Shown: positions 42,183 through 52,255 of the stretch, piece after piece
Position numbering within the stretch: the first letter of the stretch is position 1
How the letters are laid out: each line of letters opens with the position of its first letter
DNA from: Pyropia yezoensis
Lineage: Eukaryota > Rhodophyta > Bangiophyceae > Bangiales > Bangiaceae
Direction: 5' to 3'
NCBI GenBank assembly: GCA_009829735.1
Contig: CM020618.1
Location: 20,755,346-20,819,345 of the forward strand
Length of the DNA stretch: 64,000 nucleotides
Position numbers and translations under genes: made by a program
Notes under the pieces: generated by a model
What the model was told of the DNA's origin: nothing
Databases searched by the model: none
Seen by the model: the letters and a program-made list of their open reading frames with translations, nothing else

Positions 42183-45100
42183 TCACCCGCCCGCCCCTGC
42201 CGGCGGCGCCCCCCCCTCTGGGTCCGCGGCATCGACGGCGGTGAGCCCCCCCGCGAGCAGCGCGTCCAGCTGCGCCTCCCCCACCACCCGCACGCCCAGG
42301 TCGGCGGCGCGGCGGAGCTTGGCCGCCGCCGGCCGTGACGCGCCCGCCACCAGCACCCCCGTCCGCGGGGTGAGGGTGGACCGCACCACCCCGCCCGCGG
42401 CGGTCACCGCGGCGGCCACCGCGGGGCGGGGGCGGTCGGTGAGGCCGCCGGTAAAGACAATGGCAACGCCGGCGAGGGGCCCCGCCCCCGAAGCCGCCAC
42501 CGCCGCCGCCGCCGCCTCTGCCGCGGTCCCGGTCCCGGTCCCGGCGGCGGGTGCAGGGGGGGGGGCGCCACCACCCCCAGCTGCCGCCGCTGCCGTCGGC
42601 ACGGCAGCCGCTGTGGGGGCGGGCGCGTCAGCCGCCGCGGCGGCTGCCGCCGCCGACAGCGACGCCTCGTCGGCGCCCGCGACGCCCGCAGCAAGGAGGC
42701 GGTCGACCTCGGCCGCAACGGTGGGGTGGCGGAAGAAGGCGCCAATCGCCGCCGCCGATGGCCCGCCAATGCCCGGCAGGTCTGCCAGCGCCGACGGGTC
42801 GGGCGCCCCCAAGACGGGCACAACCGCGGCGAGGCGCCCCGCCCGCCGGGCGAGCACCCGCGCCGTGACGGCGCCGACGCCGGGGGGCCCCAGCGCGTGG
42901 ATGACCGCCGCCAGCGGGCGGGCGGTGCGGGCGGCGGCGGCGGCGGCGACCAGGTTGGCCGCCGCCTTGGCGCCCACCCCGGGGATGGCCGCGGCGGTGA
43001 TGGCGGCGGCGGTGAGGGTGTGGAGGTCGGCGGGGGTGGTGAGGAGGCCCGCGTCGACCAGCCGCCGGGCGGTCGCCGCGCCAAGGCCCCGGATGTCCAT
43101 GCACGGCGGGCGCCCGTAGTGCGTCAGCCGCCCCACCACCTGCGCGGGACAGCCGCTGGCGTTGGTGCACCGCGCCACCGCCACCGCCGCGCCTCGGCGG
43201 GGGGTGGCCGCGTCGGCCGCCTGGCGGGCGGCCGCGGCGCCGTCGTCGCCCCCGCCGTCGCTGGTGCCGCCGCCAGAGCCGCCGCCGTCGTCGTCGCCAT
43301 ACAAAAAGAGCACCGGCGAGCCACACGCCGGGCACGCGGGTGGAGGCGCGACGGGCACGCCCCCCGCGGGGCGGGCGTGGACGGCAACAATCTTGGGGAT
43401 GACGTCCCCCCCGCGGGCAACGGTCACCAGCGCGCCCACCACCGCGCCCAGCCGCGCCGCACCCGCGTGGTCATAGTTGTGCAGCGTCGCACGGGCGACG
43501 GACACGCCGCCCAGCGGCAGCGGCGGCGACAGCAGCGCCACGGGCGTCAGCACCCCCGCCCGGGACACCTGGTGCTCCACCCCGGCCAGGCGGGTGACGC
43601 CGGCGGCGGCCGCAAACTTGAACGCCACCGCCCCGCGGGGGGACCGGGCGGTGGCGCCCAGCGCGGCCGCCGCCGCCGCGTCGTCGACGCGTACAACGAC
43701 GCCGTCCACGTCCAGGGGGAGGCCCCCGCGCTCCGCAGCCACTTCCGCCGCAAACGCCACCGCCTCGGCCGCGTCGGCGCAGGCGCGCCACCGGGGCATG
43801 GGCGTAAAGCCCGCGGTCGCGAGCCACGCCAGCAAGCCCGTGTGCGTGTCCGTCACGGGCACCGTCACGGGCTCGCCACCCCCACCGTCCCCGTCGCCGC
43901 CGGTGCCGCCGCCGCCGCCGCCACCGCCGTCGCCACCGCCACGACCACTGCCATCACCCCCACCCGCCGCCGCTTTTACCGCTGCGAGTGCGGCCGCCGG
44001 GTAGGCCACCGCCGCGTAGGGCACAAACGACAGCCGTCGCGCGGCGGCGGTGGCCGGGTCATGCAGCTTGAGCGCCCCCGCCGCCGCGTTGCGCGCATTC
44101 GCCAGCCGCGGGCCGGGGCCCGCGTTGAGCGCCGCCAGCGCCGCCCGCTCCATGTACACCTCCCCACGAATGTCCACCACCGTGGACGGCGCGTCAGCCG
44201 CGCCGCCACAGCCGCCACCGCCGCCGCCGCCGCCGTCGGCCGCCACCGCCGCTGCCGCCGCCACACGGGCGGCCACCGCAGCCGCCGCCTCGGCGGGCAG
44301 CGACCGCGGCACCGCGCCCGGGGCGACCAGCGCCGCCCGCACATTGGCAGTGACATTGTCCCCCCAGCGGCCGTCGCCGCGGGTGGCCGCCGACGCCAGC
44401 ACGCCGTCAACGTAGCGGAGGGACAGGGCGACGCCGTCGACTTTGAGGTCCGCTACCAGGGTGGCGGGTGCGGGCACGCCCCCGCCGCCGCCGCTGCTGC
44501 CGGCCCCGGATGGCAGCTGCGGCGCGACGCGGGCGGCCCAGGCGTGCACCTCGGCGGCGGCGTACGTGTTGGTCAGCGACAGCATTGGCACCACGTGGGC
44601 GGCGGGGGGGAAAAAGGCGGTGCCCGTCGCACGTGACGGGAGGGCGGCGGCGGCGTCGGCGGCGCTGCCGGCCGTCTCTACAGGAGCGGCGGCGGGTGCC
44701 GCGGCCGCGTCTGCCGCAGCGGCCGCGGCCGCGTCTGCCGCCGCTCCCGCCGCCGCCGCGGCGTCGGCGGCGGCAGCGTCGGCGGCGTCGGCAGCCGACT
44801 TCACCGCCGCCACCGCCGCCGCCGCGTGGCTCACCCGCCCCGCCGGGGAGCGCGGGTCCACCCACCCCGGCGCCGCCGCTTCCACCTCTGCCACGTACGC
44901 CAGCAGCGCGTCGTACGCCTCATCGGTGAGGAGCGGCGCGGGGGTGTCGCGGTAGTAGGCCGCGTCGGCGGCGAGGAGCTCCTCCACCAGCGCCACGTAC
45001 TCGTCCCGCGACGCACAGCGGCAGACACTGCCGTCGCCGCCGTCGACGCTGTCACCGCCGTCGCCGTCCGGGCCGGCCGGGACGGGGGTGGGGGCGGGGG

Positions 45101-45674
45101 GGGACGCCGCCGCCGCCACCGCCGCCGGGCTGCCACACCCCACCGCCGCCGAACTGCCAGCCCCCACCGTCGCCAACGATGAAGGCGTCGGCGGCGGTGC
45201 CGCTGCTGCTGCCGCCGCCGCCGCCGCCGCCCCCGACGAGGACGCGGCCGCCCGCCTCGTGGCGGGCCCACCGCAGCCGCCGCCAACGCCGACGGCCGCG
45301 GCCGCCGCCGCTGGCGCCCTCCCCAGCGGGGACGCCCGGCACCGGCCGCCGCGCAGGCGCAGGCGCCCCAGCAGTGGCGGCGGTGCCACCACAAACGCCA
45401 CGGGGGGGGGGGCGCGGGGGGTGGTGGTGGTGGTAGTGGTGATGGCGGCGGATGCGCCGCCACCGCCACCCCGGCGCCCACAGCCACCGCCACAGTCACC
45501 GCCACCGCCAACGCCACCGCCACCGCCACCGCCACCGCCACCGCTACCGCCACCGCTACCGCCACCGCCACCGCCACCGCTACCGCCACGGAGGCCACCG
45601 CCACTCCCGCGGCGGACGGCTCGGCCGGCGGCCGTGGTGGCGGTGAAGCGCAGTGCGGCCCGTGCAGAGAGCAT
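42183..45674 (-). CDS. ligA: NAD+-dependent DNA ligase, bacterial LigA type, with N-terminal leader
   Basis: Seals nicks in DNA using NAD+. The full domain set is visible: domain Ia (AYYRDTPAPLLTDEAYDALL), the adenylation core with catalytic Lys in DLKVDGVALS (Lys codon 44442-44444), RGDGRWGDNVTANV, VDIRGEVYM, ANARNAAAGALK, LDVDGVVVRVDD, an OB fold (VSRAGVLTPVALL; RATLHNYDHAGAARLG; GGDVIPKIVAV), a four-Cys zinc finger (CPACGS, then CTNASGCPAQ, separated by an insert of about 50 residues), HhH repeats (PGVGAKAAANL; PGIGGPSAAAIG) and a C-terminal BRCT domain. I chose ATG 45672-45674 (MLSARAALRFTATTAAGRAV), which resembles an organelle leader; an in-frame ATG at 45878 would add only a Pro-rich stretch. 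Single exon with Ala/Gly inserts. Eukaryotic nuclei normally use ATP-dependent ligases, so an organelle role and bacterial or plastid ancestry are likely (inference). Confidence 0.92.
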   Translation of the reverse strand: MLSARAALRFTATTAAGRAVRRGSGGGLRGGSGGGGGGGSGGGSGGGGGGGGGGVGGGGDCGGGCGRRGGGGGASAAITTTTTTTPRAPPPVAFVVAPPPLLGRLRLRGGRCRASPLGRAPAAAAAAVGVGGGCGGPATRRAAASSSGAAAAAAAAAAAPPPTPSSLATVGAGSSAAVGCGSPAAVAAAASPPAPTPVPAGPDGDGGDSVDGGDGSVCRCASRDEYVALVEELLAADAAYYRDTPAPLLTDEAYDALLAYVAEVEAAAPGWVDPRSPAGRVSHAAAAVAAVKSAADAADAAAADAAAAAGAAADAAAAAAADAAAAPAAAPVETAGSAADAAAALPSRATGTAFFPPAAHVVPMLSLTNTYAAAEVHAWAARVAPQLPSGAGSSGGGGGVPAPATLVADLKVDGVALSLRYVDGVLASAATRGDGRWGDNVTANVRAALVAPGAVPRSLPAEAAAAVAARVAAAAAVAADGGGGGGGGCGGAADAPSTVVDIRGEVYMERAALAALNAGPGPRLANARNAAAGALKLHDPATAAARRLSFVPYAAVAYPAAALAAVKAAAGGGDGSGRGGGDGGGGGGGGTGGDGDGGGGEPVTVPVTDTHTGLLAWLATAGFTPMPRWRACADAAEAVAFAAEVAAERGGLPLDVDGVVVRVDDAAAAAALGATARSPRGAVAFKFAAAAGVTRLAGVEHQVSRAGVLTPVALLSPPLPLGGVSVARATLHNYDHAGAARLGAVVGALVTVARGGDVIPKIVAVHARPAGGVPVAPPPACPACGSPVLFLYGDDDGGGSGGGTSDGGGDDGAAAARQAADAATPRRGAAVAVARCTNASGCPAQVVGRLTHYGRPPCMDIRGLGAATARRLVDAGLLTTPADLHTLTAAAITAAAIPGVGAKAAANLVAAAAAARTARPLAAVIHALGPPGVGAVTARVLARRAGRLAAVVPVLGAPDPSALADLPGIGGPSAAAIGAFFRHPTVAAEVDRLLAAGVAGADEASLSAAAAAAAADAPAPTAAAVPTAAAAAGGGGAPPPAPAAGTGTGTAAEAAAAAVAASGAGPLAGVAIVFTGGLTDRPRPAVAAAVTAAGGVVRSTLTPRTGVLVAGASRPAAAKLRRAADLGVRVVGEAQLDALLAGGLTAVDAADPEGGAPPAGAGG
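45477..45600 (+). repeat. CCACCG hexanucleotide repeat in the LigA leader region
   Basis: About 120 bases of CCACCG with occasional CTACCG variants; in the ligase frame it encodes a Gly/Ser run. It is likely length-variable. Confidence 0.85.
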
Positions 45675-46506
45675 TGGGGGCGGGCGGCGGGGGGGTGCGG
45701 CGGGGGGGGGGGGAGGGGAGGGGCGCATGAGGCGGGGCGCGCCGGCCGAGGTAGGCGAGGGGGGGGGTGGAGGGGGGGCGACGGGTGGAGGGGGAGGAGG
45801 GGGGCGGACGAGAAGGAAGGTGGGGGGGGGGGGGTCGACTGCACCACGGGTAGGGGGGGGGGGGGTCGACTGCACCACTGGTGAGGGGGGAGGTGGCTGT
45901 GCCGGTCCACCCGCGACGAGGACGATGAACGGCGGCGGCGACGGGCGGGGGTGGCGGCGGGGATGGGAAGCGCGTCGCTAGAGGGGTCGTCGAAGAGAAG
46001 ACGTGGCGGCGGCCGAGAGGAATCTGCCGTCGGGCGGAGCGCGGCGCCACGGAGGCAGCGTGGCCGGCGTCAGGACCGATGGCACGCTGGCCATAGGAAG
46101 GAGCGAATCAAGAACAAGAAAAAAATGTACCGAACTTGATCTGTGAGCAGCCACAACGTCTGTGGCTGCACCGTTTGTCGTCGCACGGCGTCGCCGCGGC
46201 AGCCGCTCCACTTTGCCGTCGCCGCCTGCAACGCGAGGGCCTGCTGCCGCCCCCCCCCCGCCCACGCCGTCTTCCTGCCGCCCCCCCCCCCACCGCCACC
46301 GCCACTCCCACCGCCGCCGTCGCCGCCGCTACCCGCTCTTACGCCCACCGTCGCCGCCCGTCACCCCTCTCTTCCCTCCCCCCCCCACCCGCCGCTCCTC
46401 TTGTCTTCGCCGCCCTTTTCGACCGGTACGCACCGGCCCGCGTCACACACCCCCTCCCACCGCTGCCGCCGCCACTGCCGCCGCTGCCGCCGCCACCGCC
46501 GCCGTC
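45675..46506. other. divergent intergenic region between LigA and the OB-fold gene
   Basis: Contains G runs of 8-12 bases (45700-45870) and a lower-GC patch at 46100-46160. It likely holds promoters for both the minus-strand ligase and the plus-strand OB-fold gene. Confidence 0.45.
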
Positions 46507-47542
46507 ATGTCCCGCCGCACCCCACACTGTACGTTGCTACCAGCCAGGCTGCCCGTCGTCGTTTCCCTCTTGACCCAGCCGCCCTGCGCTCTGTGGTCAA
46601 CTCTGCGAGAGGAGCCTGGGGGGGGGACGGGGGGGGGGCTGGGTGGGAGGGGGAGGTGGAAGCGAGGCAATGGAAGGGGGGGGGGGGGGGGGGGAGGTGG
46701 GCTGTCAGGGGAGGCGGGCTTGGGAGGAGCAGGAGGAGGCGGGGGGAGGAGGAGGGATGCTGCTGCTACCACCACTGCGTTGCTGGAGCCGTTTGGGTCT
46801 CGCCCGTGCGGGTGCCGGTGCGGGTGCTGACCACTACGCTTCTGTCGGTCTCTGGTGCTCGCTCTGTGGGGGGCGGACCACTCTTTGCAACGCCGCTGCT
46901 CCTCCGCGCGCCGTCCGCTTGCGCTGTGGCCATTGTCTGCCCACCCTGTGTCCCGCGCCGTGGTGTTTTCGACGTTCCGTCTTGTGTCCCGCCGGTTCCT
47001 CTCTGTTGGTTTTCCCCCCCCGTGTGCGCCGACGCGTGCAACTGCGCCCGCTCTGTTTGTCGGTCCCCCCCCCCCGCTGTGTGCCTGTCGTCTCCCTTCC
47101 CTCTTCCCTCCTTTTTCTTGCCCCTGCAGGTATCCGCCTGGCGCTGGTGCAGCCCACCAGCGGGGACGTCAACCTCTTTGTGCGGGTGCTCCCCCCCACG
47201 CCCGGGCAGCCACCCAACACGGCACGCATTGGCGACGTGACCGGCGTGGCGCTGCTCGACATCCGCTCCCCCGCGCAGGCCGCAGCGGTGGGCCCCCCCG
47301 GCACGGTCCTCCGCCTCCTCCGCGCGCGGCCGACCATGCACCAGTCGTCGCTGCACATTGGGGTGTCCAAGTGGGGGGCGATTGAGCGCGCGCGGGGGGA
47401 CATTGAGCTGGCCGTCAATGAGGACGTCTGCCTGAGTGACCGCGTGTTTGGGGTGCTGGCGGGGAAGGAGGGGGGGGGGGAGGACGGTGGCTTGGCGTCG
47501 CGCCGGGGGGGGGGTCGGCCGACGGCAGAGGTGGGAGAGTAA
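46507..47542 (+). CDS. At4g28440-like OB-fold nucleic-acid-binding protein (two-exon model)
   Basis: The exon at 47130-47542 encodes an OB fold related to plant At4g28440-like and SOSS-B/hSSB proteins: DVNLFVRVLPP, TARIGDVTGVALLDI, GTVLRLLRARPTMHQSSLHI, VSKWGAIERARGDI, AVNEDVCLSDRVFGVL. Such proteins bind single-stranded nucleic acid. The exon follows a good 3' splice site (pyrimidine tract, CCCCTGCAG, ending 47129) in phase 1. A plausible first exon is 46507-46528 (ATG, 7 codons plus one base) with donor GTACGTTG at 46529, the same donor type as the DnaJ gene; the joined codon keeps the frame. The exon-1 choice is inference; the OB-fold exon is solid. The C-terminus is Gly-rich and the stop is TAA. 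Confidence 0.7.
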
Positions 47543-50263
47543 AGGGAGCCCGTGGAGCGGGGCAAGTGGGGGAGGGTGTCGGGGGCGTTGCCAGCCCTCG
47601 AGGTCAGCAAGACTGCAAGTGAGTTTAGGGAAGGTGGCAAGCGGCACAGGGACGGCGACGGAGAGGGAAGAGAGGAAAGGCGGGAAGGTGGGGTCGCATG
47701 CGTACCGTGTACCTAAATTTAGACAAAGGAACCTTTTCCAATTTGAGACTGTGATGTATGTATGTATATCCTCAAAGCCTGTGAAAATTTCTCAATCATA
47801 CATACCCTCCGCCCCCGCGTCCCCCCAAGGCGCAGATGAGGCGCTCTTCTGCCGACGCTCCCTGCGCTTGCGCGGCCTACTGCATACCGTTATGCTTCAC
47901 ATCATGGGCTCCACGGCCATGAAGGCAAGCAATGTCCATGTTGTGGCGTCAGTCGAGTACCATTTCATGGTGCCCGCGGACCCGTCTTGCGTCCCTGGAC
48001 TCCAACAAACCGTCACCCAGGGAAAACGTAGTATCACAGCAGCTTCTCTATGTATTTTATTCGCCCTGTCTTCTTAGTTCAGTGCAAAGAACGCTGCGGG
48101 CTTCTGTGCGCTGTAGCCCAAGAGGGCCCTCTTTTGGAATCTTGCAGAGAGAAGCATGCGTTCTTGGGGAACCCCCCCTGTGAGAATACAAAACATGCGC
48201 CCAATCATTGAGTCAGGTCGGCGATGCTCATGCTTGAATACCTCCCTCCATGTGGCATATGTACAGGGACATCACTCACATACGTCCTTATTCCACCCCC
48301 CCCCCCCCCCAAGTAAGTAGTCCGAAGACAGGTGAGGACTGAGCACTGGTGTGCTCCAAGCTGTACCTTAGCATCCCTGTGTGCCTCGTAAAACGCGTAT
48401 GTCATCCTGTCCGTGTTTCAGTTCATACATGCGGTCTTACTGCTGCGCACTGTGACCCAGACACTCTGTTTCGTGTTCCACCGTGTCACACAGTATGGTA
48501 CACAACATGGCACTATCGTGTGGCTGTGTTGGCGGGGGTGGTGCGCGTGCCACCGCGGAGATGTCCGCCCACACCTCTCCCCCACCGAACCTCCTTTCGG
48601 CTGCAGTCGGAAAGACGGGGCGTTGGGGGAGAGACGCAGGCTGCGATCCGAGTGGTGTGCCACCTCCACCTGGGGTGGTCACGGCTGTGACCCATCCACG
48701 GGGGGTGCAATGACCAGTCGGGCGAGACCACAGCGCTTGGGCTGCGTCTGCAGAGTCCCCTAGCCTGAACGTGCCACGGCCACGCGAGTGGGTAGGGAGC
48801 GTCACCCCAGCAACGCGAGCAAGCGCGGGCTTGACAGCGCAGCGGTGCGACCCGTTGCGGTTGCCGACGGGTCAGTGGTGCCGATGGGTCAGTGGTGTCA
48901 GAGCCCGCCCCCGCCGCGCGGGGGGGCGAGTGCGACGCCGCCATGAACTACTCGGGGAGTCCCCCACGACCCCAGACGGTGGGTCTGACGAGGAAAGTAC
49001 ACGCACGGCTGTTTTGGGGAAGAGGTGGGTGAGGGGCTGGGAGGCCGTTGTGGGTGGCCACCACAACGGCAAGAAACGGCACGTCATGATGACCTTACAG
49101 CTGTGGCTGGAGATCCCTTCCACGGCTCCCGACGTGGCGTGCCACACAATCCAGCAGGCGGTGGCGGGCTCATGTGGGATTTTTGAGCAAGGAACACTTG
49201 AACAGTGGGGCCTCAAAAAACAACAGAAGTCAAGGATCTGTTTCTGGAGACTGCTGACTGAACTGTAGACATGAGGGGAATCTGTTTTTCTGGGAGAGAC
49301 GGGGGGAGGATCCCGGGAGTACCCACCAAGATGGGACGGTGGGGTGGGCCTCCCACAGCAAGGACGGTACGTTGTCATCACCGACGAGGGTCATCCGTCC
49401 CGACTCCCTCATGAAATCCAGCCGTTGTGTAAAGCGCAACACCCTCGGGGGGGGTGGCGTGCCGACCCAGACGGGCCAATCATCAAGCCCCAGTCCACCG
49501 GTCTGTGTGTGGCCCTGCACGGGGGCCCGTCACGGGTGTGGGCCCACGAGGGGACGACGATTGCCTTGGGCGAGGGGAGGGACCGCACTGTCGGCAGGGT
49601 GGAATCCACGCCATTGTCACAGTCCTTGCTGGAGATGGTGTCTCCCTTTTCGCCGCCTGGCAGCAGGTGATTGGCAGGTGAACCCCTGTGCGCTGGACAG
49701 ATGCGCTGCAGTCCCCTCTTCCGGACCCCCCCATGTGACGAGGCGTGTTGCCGCCTCGCTGGGAGGTGCCGCGCCACAATCCTGGTCCCGCCCCCACTCG
49801 TGTGCCTCCAGCCGCCCCTCCCCCTCTCAGCGAGAGCGACACCCGTGGGCGCTCGTCCACTCTCCCGCGACCAGCACAGTCGCGCGGCTCACGGTTCCTC
49901 GCCCCCCCCCCCCCCCCCCCCCAATCTCGTTTTGCGGCCATCGAGGGGTCCTTCACACGGCCCGCGTTGGCGGCCGACCACCCCGCTTTTTGGACGCCCC
50001 TTCCCGCTTTTGGGGCGCCCTCTCCCACGTCTTCAACGCCGCCCCCCCAGACCACTGTCGGGCCCAGCCGTGTGGTCGGCTCCGACGCTCATCAGCCCCC
50101 ATCACGGTGCACCTTCTCTCCCTTTCCCTCCCTTTAACGCTCCCCTCCCCCCAACGCCCCATTTCCCAACCCTCTATTCTTCCTCGTCTTGTTGGTCACG
50201 TAGCACCTGCCCCTCTTTCACGTTGCCTCCGCACTTGCGTTGTCGTGCCCCCGCGGCGCACCT
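47543..50263. other. 2.7-kb region without a recognised gene
   Basis: 47700-48450 is less GC-rich. Open frames at 48771-49268 and 49344-49670 (+) and at 49230-49520 (-) are uninterpreted. A C run occurs at 48296-48310 and another at 49902-49922. I see no known domain. Confidence 0.4.
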
Positions 50264-50992
50264 ATGGCCGTCATCACGCCCTCTCTCGGGACGGGGGGCG
50301 TTGCCCCCTATGCCCCCCCCAGCATCACCGCCCGCTCCTGTGGCGGCAACCCTGGGCCGTCCTATCCACCCCCACCCCCACCACCGCCGTCGGGGCCGCC
50401 GTCTGGGCCGGGCGACGGCAGCTGGACGATCCTCACGTCCGAAGCGGCGCCTGCGGCGTGCCGCCCACGCGGGATGGGCGGGGAGACATCCCGGCCGCCG
50501 CCCGACTACGCGCCTGCCCCGCTGCCACCGCCAGAGTCGACACCTGATACGTGGGGCACCCAGCCGCCGCTGCAGCCGCAGCCTTCGCTGCCGATGCCAC
50601 ACTATGGCGCGCCGCCGCCGTCGAACTGGCAGCCCCGGGCACCATTGTCGCCACCGAGCTGGGGCGCCGCCCCCGCAGGCGGGTACCCACGTGCCCTGCC
50701 GCTGCCGCCGCCGCCCTGCGGCGTTGGTGCGCCCGTGTATGGGGGTGTCCCCCCCCAATCTCATCCTCACCCAAGTGCCGCCCCGTGGGCGCTGCCCGCA
50801 CAGTGGCCCCCCGTGGCGGTGACGCATGGCGGCGGCTGCGGCTCACTGTACGGGGTGGCGCCGGGTTACCCGCCGCACCAGCTCCCGCTGCCGCCGGCGG
50901 TAGGAGGGGGCGGGGGAGGGTGGTCCATGTCGCCCTATGCGTCACCGCCGCCGTCGCAGGCGCGGTGGACCACACACGGCTACGGGTACTAG
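50264..50992 (+). CDS. proline-rich protein of unknown function
   Basis: A 242-codon frame from ATG 50264 to TAG, very rich in Pro, Gly, Ser and Tyr, with [18 protein letters not shown], repeated PxYG/PHYGAP-type units and a YGY C-terminus. There is no transmembrane segment or enzymatic motif. Such tails occur in RNA-binding proteins and in cell-wall proteins, so function cannot be assigned. The reading frame is biased as coding DNA, and the CT-rich leader resembles that before the ATPase gene. It might be a terminal exon. Confidence 0.5.
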   Translation: MAVITPSLGTGGVAPYAPPSITARSCGGNPGPSYPPPPPPPPSGPPSGPGDGSWTILTSEAAPAACRPRGMGGETSRPPPDYAPAPLPPPESTPDTWGTQPPLQPQPSLPMPHYGAPPPSNWQPRAPLSPPSWGAAPAGGYPRALPLPPPPCGVGAPVYGGVPPQSHPHPSAAPWALPAQWPPVAVTHGGGCGSLYGVAPGYPPHQLPLPPAVGGGGGGWSMSPYASPPPSQARWTTHGYGY

Positions 50993-52255
50993 CCGGGATG
51001 TGGCAGCTTGTCGGCGTCGGAGACGTATTCTCTGAGCTAATGGCTGAGAACCGTTCACCTTCCTGTTGCGGCAGCGGTGCGTGATTGTGCGGGGGATGCT
51101 ATTTGATGGGGTTGCTCCCCACTGTGGAGCAAAAGCCCGTACGTGTGCTGGGCAGTGGAGTCAGGTCGATGACAAGGCCACCTTGATGGCCGTGGTCGGC
51201 ACTACTCGGCGATGAGCGAGTGGGTCGTAACAGCTATGGGATGGGCGGTAGAGGGGCCCTCCTCGCAGGGTGGTCGGTTGCGGGCACGGACGGGGGGCTG
51301 TGATCTGTAGCTGCGTGCATGCGCTTCGTGCCGCCCTCCCACCACCTGCTGTGTGTCCTAGCGCTCTCGTCGTGGTCACCAAGACGTACTGTACACATCC
51401 AGTGGGCATCTTTTTTTCTTCTTCGCTTGAATCTCTTTTGGCATTGCATGTGCGTGGCTGGGATGCACGCCAAGAAAGAAACGAGGCTTTTTGTCTTTGA
51501 GCTGCTTGTGCCAGAGCAGTCCCTCACCATCTCTGTCGTCGTGCCACGGACGCCACCGTGAAACGCAACAACCCGCGAACCATTTCGAACGGGACAGACG
51601 CTTCACTGGGCAGAGGGAGACGTCAAGGCTGCTTTACATGGAGTGGGCGTATGGGCACCGACTGGGCGTCAATCGCCCCCCCCGCGCCATGGCAGTCGCG
51701 ACTGCGCGGGCTGCAGCCACACGCGAGGGTTACCCACGAGTAGTCGCCGCGCCGCCGTCGCCGTGGCCACTTCGCCAGCGGCGTGCGAAGGCCCCGAGAG
51801 CGACACATGATCTGGGCCATGCGGGCGCTCCCCCCCTCCCCCGCGACGACGGGGTTATTGGTTAGGCCAGCAACCGTAGACACGGGAGGGTTCCCGAGGA
51901 GACAAGAGCAGCAGTAGTGCAAACCGTCCCGCTGGGCACCGCCACCCAACCCCGCCGCGCGCTCCAGCAGTCGTTGCCACGAAAGATGCCGTCCGTCAGG
52001 TGGGGGCGACGCCCACACCGTGTCGCCGCCCCCCTACATTCCCGCACTCACGGCGCCACTACCTCCAGCCCCCCTAAACAGAAAGAACGTGACAGCCACA
52101 CGCCCACAGGACCGAAATAAGCTGTGACCAGCACCATCAGCTCTCAAACAAGCACGGAAAATACACTGCCCACAGCAAATGTCTTCCGCTGTGGCTCCCA
52201 CGACCCCATTCCTCGCCCCCCCCCCCCCTAGACCCCCAACAGCCCCCCATGAGCC
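50993..52255. other. intergenic region, no recognised gene
   Basis: Short overlapping frames only. A T-rich patch at 51410-51430 is the only compositional feature. Confidence 0.45.

Noticed and set aside
42726-44636. 636-codon plus-strand ORF inside LigA
   Set aside because: It is the complement shadow of the ligase; all conserved motifs are on the minus strand.
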